A stretch of DNA of 64,000 nucleotides, taken from Patagioenas fasciata (Eukaryota > Chordata > Aves > Columbiformes > Columbidae). The notes below the pieces were generated by a model. That model was not told the DNA's origin and did not search any database. It was given only the letters and a program-made list of their open reading frames with translations. Positions 18,571-27,859 of the stretch are shown one piece after another; position 1 is the first letter of the stretch; the number at the start of each line of letters is the position of its first letter. The position numbers were made by a program, and so were the translations under genes. Where the stretch lies: positions 1,455,001-1,519,000 of the forward strand of contig NC_092520.1 of the NCBI RefSeq assembly GCF_037038585.1, written 5' to 3'.

Positions 18571-18762
18571 GTAAAGTGGTTAGACCCAAAAAGACAGTTT
18601 TCAGGCCTCAGTCTGCGTATGTGGGGGCTTGTGGGAACTGGATGTGCTTGTGTAATGTTTTTTCTTGTAGTCCTCTGAATCATCTGAAGAATGATACTGA
18701 ATGTAAATAAGAATAAAGCCAGGGTCCTTGCTGCGCTCACTGTGAACCCAGGGTTCAAAAAC

Positions 18763-18776
18763 AAAAAAGGGGGAGA
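18763..18776 (+). other. Retroviral polypurine tract
   Basis: AAAAAAGGGGGAGA directly precedes TGTGGGAAC, the expected layout of a PPT followed by a 3' LTR that starts with TG. Confidence 0.7.
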
Positions 18777-19435
18777 TGTGGGAACAGCAGTTCCAGCTAA
18801 AGGGCCTTGGGCAGGTTATACAGCAGTATGGTTTTTATGAGTGTAAGGAGTGATAGCCCAGGCCAGTGAGAATGATATCTCGGGTCAGAAAACTGCCCCC
18901 ATACGTATGATGTGTGAACGTTGGGCCTTGGCGTGTGAATGTGGGGGTTGAACGCCGCCCACAAGATACACATGGGAACGCAGGGAGTCTGCACTCCACC
19001 AACACGCACACCAGGATCTCCAAACTGGCCCCTTTTATTGTCCTTGAGTTCCGAATTTTGGTTAGTTTCAGCCTATTTTCATTTCTTCCGTATTTCGTGT
19101 TCTTTCCCGTGCGGTTTTCAGGAGTGCTTCTTGCAGCTGCTCATTCTGGAGGAAGTTCCTCTCTTTCCTCCATGTCTTCTTCTTACCTTGTTACTTTCTA
19201 GTTTCGCAATTAGTCTTACAGTTTGTTTAAAGCAAGCCAGGTTTACAATGAGCCACACAGCTTGCTCAAAGCTTAGCCGTTATTTCCTTTGTCTTAGCTC
19301 CATGCCTTATTTGGTTAAGAGGGGGTCTTATCAGCAATCGCAATGTCTTTTGTAACTTTCATAATGTCCTTTTTGTAACTTTCCATGCAAATAGAACAGC
19401 TGCGCCCTTTTAGCACGAATCATAATTACGTTTTT
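18777..19435 (+). mobile_element. ERV 3' LTR and adjacent A/T-rich DNA
   Basis: The start is fixed by the PPT. The 3' limit is unclear; A/T-rich sequence continues to 19435, where the ZNF pseudogene promoter begins abruptly after 'tttttcacag'. Confidence 0.5.
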
Positions 19436-20334
19436 CACAGGGGCCGCAAGGACACAGCGGTGCTGCCGGTGCCCGCCCCCCCGAGCCGAGCGGGGCGGAG
19501 CGGCAGGACTACACCTCCCGTGCTGCACCGGCGGCGGGCGGCCCTCCCGGGCTGACGCTGCCGGCGGCTCCCGGCGCCGCCTTTGTCCGTGCCGGGCTGG
19601 CGGCGCGGCCCCGGCGCAGGTAGGGGCGGCGGGCGGCCCCGGGAGGGGACCCCGGCCCCGACGGCCTCTCCCGTGCTCTCCCCTCCGCCGGCCGCCCCCC
19701 AGCCCTGCCGGACCCCCCCGGACTCCCCTTAGGGCCCGGCTCCCCCCGGCGCTCCGGCCTTTCCCCGGCTCGCCCCGTGGCCCCCGTGCAACGCGGACAC
19801 GCTGCTCCGTGTCCCAGCCGCCCGGGCCCCCTGGATCCGGCCCTGGCGGCCCCGGCGCTGGGAAGGGCTGGGCTGGGGCCGGGCCGGGTGCTCAGACCCC
19901 CGGGACACCCCGCACATCTTCTGCTGCCCTTGTCGGGGCTAAGCCTCATCAGCCACCAGTGCATCCACACTGGGAGAAGCCCTTCTCATGCTCTGACTGA
20001 AGCAAGACCTTCAGTGGCAAGGAGACCCTCATCATCCACAAGCGCATCCACACTGGAGAGACACCCTACTTTCATGGCAAGTGTAGCAAGACCCGCAGCT
20101 GTGAGCAGCACCTGCAGAGCCAGCAGTGGGTGCACTGGAGTCCGCTGGTGGTGCTGGTGGGTGGATGGCAGGAGAGAGGGGTCCTTCCCCATTGAGGGTG
20201 GGCAGGCAGAGGCCAAGCCCTTCCAGTGCGGTGTCTGCGAGAAGCGGTTTTGGAAGGAGAGGCTCATGCTGGCTCACCAGCGCACCCACGGCACCCCCAG
20301 CCTGCAGCCGCCTCCGCAGCCCGGCACCCCCTGA
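19436..20334 (+). pseudogene. ZNF-C: truncated third KRAB-ZNF copy
   Basis: It starts with the same CpG promoter and exon 1 (donor at 19621) as ZNF-B and the same intron start to about 19935. It then jumps directly into a decayed C2H2 exon: 'cttgtcggggctaagcctca'. KRAB-A and KRAB-B are absent. The fingers at 19940-20130 carry frameshifts and substitutions (ISHQCIHTGR, then out of frame). The terminal finger FQCGVCEKRFWKERLMLAH and the PQPGTP end are intact and stop at 20332-20334. A + frame from 19777 runs through the junction by chance, but it reads intronic DNA first. The LTR follows as in the other copies. Confidence 0.85.
19508..19526 (+). promoter_or_regulatory. ZNF143/THAP11-like element, pseudogene promoter
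   Basis: The 19-bp element is identical to that at 13174-13192 (minus), within the conserved CpG promoter. Confidence 0.5.
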
Positions 20335-20382
20335 ATCTGCTGCTGAGGGGCCTGTGGGGCGCTGGGGGCTGCTGTGGGGGGA

Positions 20383-20900
20383 TGTCCTGGTTTTATTTGG
20401 GGCAGAGATAATTTTCTTACTAGTGGCTGGTATAGTGCTGTGTTTTGGATAAAGAATGAAAATAATGTTGCTAATACATGGATGTTTTGTTTGTTGCTGA
20501 GCAGTCAAGGATTTTTCAGGTTCTGGTGCCCTGCCAGCTGGGAGGGGGCACAGCCGGGACAGCTGAAACAAAGTGGCCAAAGGGCTGTTCCTTACCATCT
20601 GATGTCATGGTCAGTGCAGAAACTGAGGGGAGTTTGCTGGGGGCACCACGGCTTGGGAACAGTCTGGGCATCGGTCAGCGGGTGGTGAGCAATTGTGCTG
20701 TGCTTTGCTTGTTTTGTATATTCTTACATCATTGTCATTGTCATTATTCCTTTCCTCTTCTATCCTATTATTGGTCTTTATCTCAACCTACAAGTTTTAC
20801 ATATATCATTGGAGGAACCCAATTTAAATTTTATGTTAATCGTTTGGCTTAAATAAGTACTTTTTTAATAGCATGAGTTGCTTAGAATTAACTTATATTT
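20383..20900 (+). mobile_element. LTR behind ZNF-C
   Basis: It has an exact TGTCCTGG start at 20383, then 'gctggtatagtgctgtgttt', 'agtgcagaaactgagggg' and 'tatctcaacctacaagtttt'. Same family and same position relative to the ZNF stop as 4420-4920. Confidence 0.75.
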
Positions 20901-20908
20901 CTGTTTCT

Positions 20909-21645
20909 TTAAGTGATCTGAACACCACTCTGTGACCAGCAGGACCCTAAATCACTGCTCTGTGACAAAGTGGCGTAGTTGGCAGGATGGCGGGGGCGGG
21001 TGACATCGCTGGTTGTGCAGGCATGGGGTGGATCCGAGACCCAGATTCTCAGAAAAACGGGCTTGTGATAATTGGCTTGATTGGAAAGCTGGGACCTCTC
21101 TATCATATTTGTGGTGAGTCTGCCCAAGTCACAGTGAGCAGACAATGCTGAATGGAAATGAAACAATTGGCTTTTGGAGTCCAGGGGCTTGATTAAATTT
21201 AGCAGCTGACCCAGCCGATGAATACCGTTCTATCGCCAGCTAAGTAGCTTCTTGGGCTGGCAGAGATGTTTTGGTATGAGGTGAACCCTCCATGATACCC
21301 ATAAGATCTCTTGATGAGCTCCCTGCAGCTGTGACAAAAGCTGCCTGCACACAAGCCATGCATCAAAGAGGAGCCACCGGTATCCTGATACCTACAGTAA
21401 TTGATTATAAAATGCAGAACCCCATCTAGTTGCAAAACAGGATGAAATGAGAAGAGAACAGACCACAATGAGTGATGAGGCTGCACTGGCCCTGCATCCC
21501 AGTCCCTGCTGGGGCCGACTCAGTGCACAACAGTCGATTGTGCCTGCGAAATGTGATGGGATGATTTGGTAGCCAGAAAATCGGACCCAAGACCCACTCA
21601 TTGAGTAAGACAAACACCCCCAGGGGTGATGGGCATGTATGCACC
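20909..21645 (+). mobile_element. ERV segment, copy 1 of a direct pair
   Basis: Order of shared blocks: 'gtgatctgaacaccactctg', a PBS-like 'tggcgtagttggcaggat', 'gaggtgaaccctccatgata', 'gaaaatcggacccaagaccc'. The same blocks in the same order occur at 23270-24480. Confidence 0.7.
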
Positions 21646-21649
21646 TTGT

Positions 21650-22364
21650 TATATCTTAAACAGTTGTTTTTGCAGCTTCTGGCAGGGAGGAAGAGAGTAG
21701 TGCGGTGGAGGCAGGGTGGTATCTCCCTCACTCTTTGCAAAACAAAGGCACCAGCCTTAGAGATAAAGGCATTACCTGTGCTTGCACAAAAGCAGGGTCA
21801 TACAGTGGTCATGAGTCACCAGGGGAATCACGAGTCATCTCTAGAGGACCAACCAGCTCACTTCTGGGACCACTGACTCATTTCTGGAACGATGTCCTTA
21901 ATCAGCATGAGGAGCCAGCAGAGGGAGGAGCTGAGCCACCCTCTCCTATCTTGCATGCAAATGAACTGAAGTATTTAGAACTTCCCACTTGGGACACTCA
22001 TCGCATTGTGTTGCGCCTGCACCCTACAGAACTACAGAGAGCGGTGAGGGATTGACCTTTGGAGTGGTGAAATCTTACTCATCTTCTGATACCTATCTCT
22101 CTTTTTCTCTCTCTGTTTCTAGCTTTATTCTGGGCACAGAAGGACAATATCATTGTGATTTTTGTTGCTGAAGTCTTGTTAAGTCTTGTAGTATAGTTAC
22201 AAGCTTTTGCCAAGCCACTATTTGCTGTAATTCCTCAGAGTTCTAAGTACATTAGTGATTTAATTGAACCTCTCGAGTAACTGTCGTTCGTCTCAATTAT
22301 CTCACAGAGTATTTAATAGTTAATCTTGACCTCCCCGCACTGAGTGTGAGGGAACATTTAAACT
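21650..22364 (+). mobile_element. ERVL-type LTR
   Basis: It precedes a tRNA-Leu-type primer site. It includes 'gtggagaggcagggtgg'-like U3 sequence, 'gtgaaatcttactcatcttc', a ct-rich part and a 'ctttattctgggcaca' region. The terminus is probably ...GGGAACA near 22357. The 7690-7912 fragment is homologous. Confidence 0.55.
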
Positions 22365-22382
22365 GGTGTCAGAAATGGGATA
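22365..22382 (+). other. Retroviral primer binding site, tRNA-Leu type
   Basis: TGGTGTCAGAAATGGGAT matches the complement of a tRNA-Leu 3' end (TGGTGTCAGGAGTGGGAT) at 16 of 18 positions. This primer class defines ERVL elements. Confidence 0.75.
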
Positions 22383-23269
22383 CTCTGTGAGAAGCAGTAA
22401 AGGGGTTTCCTACAAGGGGATATTAACCAGAGTGCTGAAGAAAAGAGAACTGGTTTGTGACCGACACCATGGTCTCCAGCAGGAGGTCAAGGTGACCCGG
22501 ATTAATGTCTTCAAGGCCAGCATGAAACCACAGAATCACAGATTAGGGATTGGAAGGGACCTCTGCAGCTGAACAAGATGAAGACAGTGAAAGGACCGAT
22601 GAGAAGCAAGAAGACCCCAGACTCAAACATTACTGTTGGATTGAATCATCACGTGAGAGGCAGGTAAATAGTCTGTGAGGGTACAATTACCCAGGGACTT
22701 GTATGCTGGGCTTGGCAGCTCTGCGAAGGCACCCAGCTCGAGCTGACCGTGCTGCTGTTCCACACCATTTAATTGTTTATTTCTATGAGCTTTGATGCCT
22801 GAGAATTTGTTTCAAGAGACCTGGGATCCAGACTTTGAGTGACCTGGCACCAGGCCCTGGAGGGGCGGTAAGCAGGCTGAGATGCAGGATGATGACACTT
22901 TGAAACCTGAGGCAAGCAATACAGAGAATCAGGGGAGCACATACAATCCTTTGGCTGTAAATTCATAGAATCCCTTACCTGTTTTCCCTTCTGCACGTTT
23001 TAGACATGAAACAACAACCAAATATGAGTCTAAGTTTGGATCCAGCCTCACCTGGACTTCTCTCTGAGAAGGAGTTTAGAGAGCAATGGGTTTCATTCTG
23101 AACCTGGTGACCCAACAGGATGGCCTCCCTCTACCCTTTCACATCTGTCCACGTATAAATCACCCTAAAACAGCTCTCACCAATTCTCCTTGGCATACTT
23201 CCCCCATGTAGGACGTACTAGAGTGAACCTTGCCATCGAACTCCGTTAAGTCGCACTTTGCTTTAGGTG
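22383..23269 (+). pseudogene. Decayed ERV leader/internal sequence
   Basis: Downstream of the primer site; only short frames remain. No conserved gag, protease or RT motif is recognisable. Confidence 0.35.
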
Positions 23270-24760
23270 ATCCGAACGCCGCAGGACCCTGAATCAGTGG
23301 TTTGTGACAAACTGGTGTAGTCGGCAGGATGCCGGGTGATCTCCCTGATTACAGACGTATGGGGTGACTCCAAGTCCCAAATTCTCAGAAGACTGAGCTC
23401 ATGATACCAATAACTGGCACAACTGGGAAGCTGTGGAAGGAGAGCTAAAAGTTGCCAGGGGCTGTACAAAGGATGGAAAGGGAAAAGGAATTATTTGCAG
23501 GATGTTAAGCACCTGCCCACAAGCACTTGTGAGGAGAGGAAGATCCTAAATAGAGAAAACCAAGATGTGAGAGAGCAAACAGGAGGCAGAAAAGCTGCTG
23601 AGTGATTATTGTCCTTGGGAACTGAGCAGCTGCAGAAACAGTTACAGGAAGAAAAGCAGAAGAAACAGAAAATAGATGAGAAGACTGAAATGATACTTAT
23701 AAGGGTTCCTTGTCACCCTGACATCTACAGATTTGGAAACTGTGTCCCCTGAAGAATGGATAGAAATATATTGGGTGACCCTGATGACAGTGAACTGGAG
23801 GAGGATGATTCTTTGTCTTTCTCAGACCCCCCTGCATATGAATCCAGACCTATCATTAGCACAGTCTCAAGGACCTCGAGGTGCAGCTCCATGGTATCAT
23901 TTGCAAACCACTCCCTGTAATCTAGTGCAGTTGGCCACATTTACAATTAAAATATGTCAGCAAGGCAGGTGAAGCTGAAACAGAATATTTGTGTTGAGTC
24001 TGCCTAAGGGGTGGTGACCAAATACCACTGAATGGAAACAAAGCAAACGGCTTTTGGGGTCCAGTAGCTTATTGGGCTGGCAGAGCAGATGTTATGGCAT
24101 GAGGTGAACCCTCCATGATGCCCATAAGATCTCTCGACAAGCTCCCTACAGCTGTAACAGAAACTGCCTGCACACAAGCAGTGCACCAAAGAGGAGCCAC
24201 CGACACCCACCACAATTTATTATGTAATGGGAAAACAACTAATAAGAGGAGCCCTGGCAATACTTAAACCCCACCTAGTTGCAAAAGGAGATGAAATTAC
24301 AAGAGGCACAGAGCATCAGAATGGATTATGACCCAATGCTCCCCACAACCCAGTCCCTACGTGGGCAGACTTAACGCCCAACACTGTATATCACGCCTGT
24401 GAAATGGGGTGGGGAGATTTGGCACCTGGAAAATCGGACCCCAAACCCACTCGTTGAGGAAGGCAAAAAAAGGAGACACCCCCACAGGGGATAGAAACAA
24501 AGCCAAGGGAAAATACAACCGAAGACCCTCAAGTAGGATGCCGGGAGTGAAGAAATGAACTGTGGAAAAGGGCATCAGCCATTCCCAGTGCCCCAATTCA
24601 GAAGCAGCCTATTAGCTTTATTGTGAGTCTCATTGGAGCATTTCTGGAATGAGATACTGATGAAAGGGAGGAGCGTATTTCAACCCCTCCATTGCCTGCT
24701 CAAGGAAGGAGCGTTAAAGCTTTTCCCTTCCTTAGGGAGGAATTGTAGGGAATGAACCCA
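23270..24760 (+). mobile_element. ERV segment, copy 2 of a direct pair
   Basis: Parallels 20909-21645, with a PBS-like 'tggtgtagtcggcaggat' at 23315. An extra stretch near 23625-23690 encodes a charged coiled-coil-like run (QLQKQLQEEKQKKQK). It ends near 'gaattgtagggaatgaaccc', where unique sequence begins. Confidence 0.6.
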
Positions 24761-24807
24761 AAAAATTAATACAGACAGGAAGGTAGCTGATCCGGTCTGC
24801 CCAGAAA

Positions 24808-24911
24808 GGGGAGGTTTATCAGTGGATAAATGAGGACGGCTCCTTCGAGGTGGGGGTTATGTCCCAGTTCATTGCCAGAGACAACCATGACTATGCCAAG
24901 GACAGGGCTTG
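24808..24911 (+). pseudogene. INPPL1: Possible INPPL1 exon remnant
   Basis: An exon-like block lies between acceptor tccggtctgcccag and donor gtgagg. It encodes ...QWINEDGSFEVGVMSQFIARD and continues for 11 residues. SHIP2 (INPPL1), an SH2-containing inositol 5-phosphatase, has FGTFEVGVTSQFISK at the end of its catalytic domain, so nine of ten residues match over FEVGV-SQFI. Residues on either side do not match well. INPPL1 is the convergent neighbour of PHOX2A in mammals, which is the position and strand seen here. I found no SH2, other phosphatase or SAM exons in the window. A diverged exon, a relic or chance similarity all remain possible. Confidence 0.35.
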
Positions 24912-26144
24912 GTGAGGCTGGGGAGCACCAGAGCCCTCCGGCAGGTGGGATGGGACAGGATGGGATGGGAGGTCCCCAGTCTGCACCCCCTCACCTCCAG
25001 GGGGATCCCCATGGTGAGGGGTCTCCAAGGTGAGGGTCTCCCAGCTGTGCATTCCCCCAGCTTCCCCACTGGATTGAACCCCCCAGGCTCTCACCACCCC
25101 TGTGGGCCATGCCCAGTGGTGATGGAGGGTGATGCCCACCCCCAACCCGACTCATCAGACCCCCAGTGCTCCCCAGTTCCCCTGTCTGGGCCCCATTGCT
25201 GCCGCTCCGGCTGAGATGAAGGAAGGGCAGGACACCCCCCAGGCAGCCCCCCGCAATCTCTACTCCATTAGATAAAGGGGATTTTGGTGTGAACTTAATC
25301 CTACTAAAATATGGTGTAATGTTCTGCCCTGCGATTTGGTGGTTTTTGCGAAATCATGAACTATTTGTTTAATGGTCACAGTAAACTTCTCATCATGTGA
25401 AGGGGAGAGGGGACGTTCCTGGTAGGGTCATGGGAATGGATGGGAGGAGAAACCAAAAGGAGGAACGGGGTCCCAGGGTAATCCAGGACCCTTCAGGCTG
25501 TCCGTACTGGTCCCAGTAGAATGGGTAACCCGTCCCCTGTCCCCTCCTCGAGGACAGGGCCGTTCATGGGGCACTTGTGCTGCCCCACTTAGAAGGGACA
25601 TCCCCAATCCACCCAGCCCAGTCCCCATCTGTTCCTGGAGCACAGAGACCCCCCATCCCTGAGACCTCCTGCGGACCCCGTCTGGCACCCCAGTGACACC
25701 TCAGCACCCCAAATGCCACCCCCCGCCCATCCTGGGAGGGACCCAGGGCACCCAGTGACCCCTTACCCCAGACCTCCCCCACACCGCATGGTATCTCAAG
25801 GTGCCCTTCACCACCATGGCCACCAGGTACCTCTGGGGACCTTCTCCATCACCACCACCCCACAGATCCCCAATGGGGCTGGACGGTGTGTGCCCACCTC
25901 AGGGGGCTGCCCATGTGGTGCCACCCCAAATCTCTGCAGCTGGTCAGGGGTTTTCCTTGGGGGGGGGACCTATAACATCCCTGGGCTTAAGGATGGGGGT
26001 CTACAGCGTCCTTGGCATCGCCTGGCGGTCCCCAACTGGCACAGGGGGGGCTCAGGGGAGTGAGGGGGGTGTTGGTGTAGACCCCCACCACCTGCAGCCT
26101 GGCGGGGGTGCTGGTAGTGATGGTAGGGGGCTGGCAGCGTCTTC
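24912..26144. other. Unassigned sequence before PHOX2A 3' end
   Basis: Mostly GC-rich with an A/T-rich island at 25255-25390. No coding exon is supported. It may be the 3' UTR of a + strand gene (INPPL1?) because + strand poly(A) signals follow. Confidence 0.35.
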
Positions 26145-26150
26145 AATAAA
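26145..26150 (+). terminator. Poly(A) signal, + strand
   Basis: AATAAA in 'cttcaataaattaag'. A second + strand AATAAA is at 26191-26196. They would end a + strand transcript convergent with PHOX2A. Confidence 0.45.
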
Positions 26151-26156
26151 TTAAGT

Positions 26157-26162
26157 TTTATT
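26157..26162 (-). terminator. PHOX2A: Probable PHOX2A poly(A) signal
   Basis: AATAAA on the minus strand, about 1.26 kb after the PHOX2A stop codon. I saw no better signal closer to the stop. The implied 3' UTR is long but plausible. Confidence 0.45.
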
Positions 26163-27424
26163 TGGATTAGTGTCATTTGCAAATGGGGTCAATAAATTAC
26201 AGAATGGTTTAAAAAAAAAAAATAAAAGATCGAAATAATGGTGAAACCCAAACCCACCTCAGCCAAGACGGGGCAAGGGGGGGCCCTCAGCAGGGAGGGG
26301 ATGGGAATGGGGACGGGGGGGCCCGACCGCTGCGCAGACGCATGGACAGGGATGCCGGCGCGACCATGCGGATGCTCACTGCGCCGTGAAGCCCTGGCAC
26401 GTGCAGCGCCGGCGCCGTGGGTGCGAGGTGGCCGAGCTGCACCCCAGGACCCCCCAGCACCCTCCGCAAGGTCACCACAGAGCGCTGATGTGCCGGGTGG
26501 TCCCGGCTGCTGCCGCGCCAGCCCCGCTGGGGGCACCCGTCCCGCTCCCGGCACAGTGGTGACTGCCGGAGAGGGATCGCAGCTCCTCCGAGGGGTCCCG
26601 TTTGCTCCGGGGGGTCCACCCCATGCTGCAGTCATCCTCCCTGAGCTGCGGCATCACGGGGGCAGCTCAGCCCCGGCACAGCAGGATGGTGACAGTTCCC
26701 AGCGCCACGTCCTTCTTGGCAGCATCCGCGGCACAAAGCCCCGGTCCTGCCTTCGTCCCCCCGAATCCCATTGCTGGGGGTGAGGATCTCCTCCCCTCTA
26801 GTCCTGCAAGGCTGCGGTTTTGCTGGGGGTGGGGGGCGGGAAATGCGTGTCCACAGGCAGGATTTGGGGGGCATCACCCCCTCTCTGTGCCGAGGAACCC
26901 ATTGTTGCCGAATTCCCCAGCACTACTCACCCCACAGCCCCCAGAAACCCCAACCCTAAAGTGCTTCCTGCCCCCAGCCCAGCAGCATGGCCCATGGGGG
27001 CGGCCTCCTAGGGGGGGCTGTTGTGATGCTGGAGCCCCATGTCTGCCCTCACCCCTGGGGTACATTGGGAACCCCCCAAAAGCATGCTGGAGCGATGGCT
27101 ATGCCCAGGGCATGCCGGCTGGGCTGGGGGCTACCGCCCCCCGCTTTGCACCTCTGTGATCTTGCACCGCTCCGGGTTTGTCCCATCACCATGGGTTATG
27201 GGAGAGGATGGGGGTCCTGTGGCCCCCCCAGGGGAGCAGCCTCGGATGCAGGGGGCCAGGCAGGAGTGGCAGCCTCCCCGGTCCATGTCCTCGCCAGCAG
27301 CTGTTTGCCGGAGCATCATCGCTGGGGCTGCGGTGGGAGCGCTGGCACGGCGGCCGGGGGGACACGGGGCAGTGGTGGGGGGGCCGGGGAGGGTTTGGGG
27401 CAGCTGGAGCTGTCGACTGGCACA
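26163..27424 (-). other. PHOX2A: PHOX2A 3' UTR (inferred)
   Basis: Between the stop codon and the nearest minus-strand AATAAA. GC-rich, with a poly-A run on the plus strand at 26211-26222. No other gene seen. Confidence 0.45.
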
Positions 27425-27859
27425 TCAGAAGAGGTTTGTCTTGAGGGCGTTGGGCTTCCGATGGAAGGAGGAGAGGACGCCGGAGAAAGGTCCCGGCACG
27501 GCTTCAGCGGGCTGCCAGGCCTTCAGCAGGTCGGCGGCGTTGGTGGCACCGCTGCTGGTGCTGACGCCGGGCCAGATGGGTGCCTTGAGGGGCTGCGGAG
27601 GGTGGCCGGGTCCCATGGGTGGCCCCGCGCCGGGGCTGGGGCTCAGGCTGCTGCCGGGGCTGCCGAGGCTGCCGGCGGCGGGCAGGGATGCCGTGCTGTC
27701 CGGCGTGGGGCTGCAGTTGGACTCCTTGGACTCGTCGTCTTCCGAGGAAGAGCGCGGCTCCGACTTCTTGCTGGTGGTGCTGGCGGTACCGCCGCCACCC
27801 TTGGCATTGGCCGCTCGCTCCTGCTTGCGGAATTTGGCTCGGCGGTTCTGGAACCAAAC
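27425..27859 (-). CDS. PHOX2A: PHOX2A coding exon 3 (homeodomain helix 3 and C-terminus)
   Basis: 435 bp with stop TGA at 27425-27427. It starts [20 protein letters not shown]. The Pro/Ser/Gly-rich C-terminus contains KAWQPAE and the conserved FSGVLSSF block. Confidence 0.97.
   Translation of the reverse strand, partial: VWFQNRRAKFRKQERAANAKGGGGTASTTSKKSEPRSSSEDDESKESNCSPTPDSTASLPAAGSLGSPGSSLSPSPGAGPPMGPGHPPQPLKAPIWPGVSTSSGATNAADLLKAWQPAEAVPGPFSGVLSSFHRKPNALKTNLF

Noticed and set aside
19777-20334. A 185-codon + frame containing an intact zinc finger
   Set aside because: It starts in intron 1 of the ancestral gene and crosses a deletion junction. The finger alone is real homology, so I list the locus as a pseudogene.
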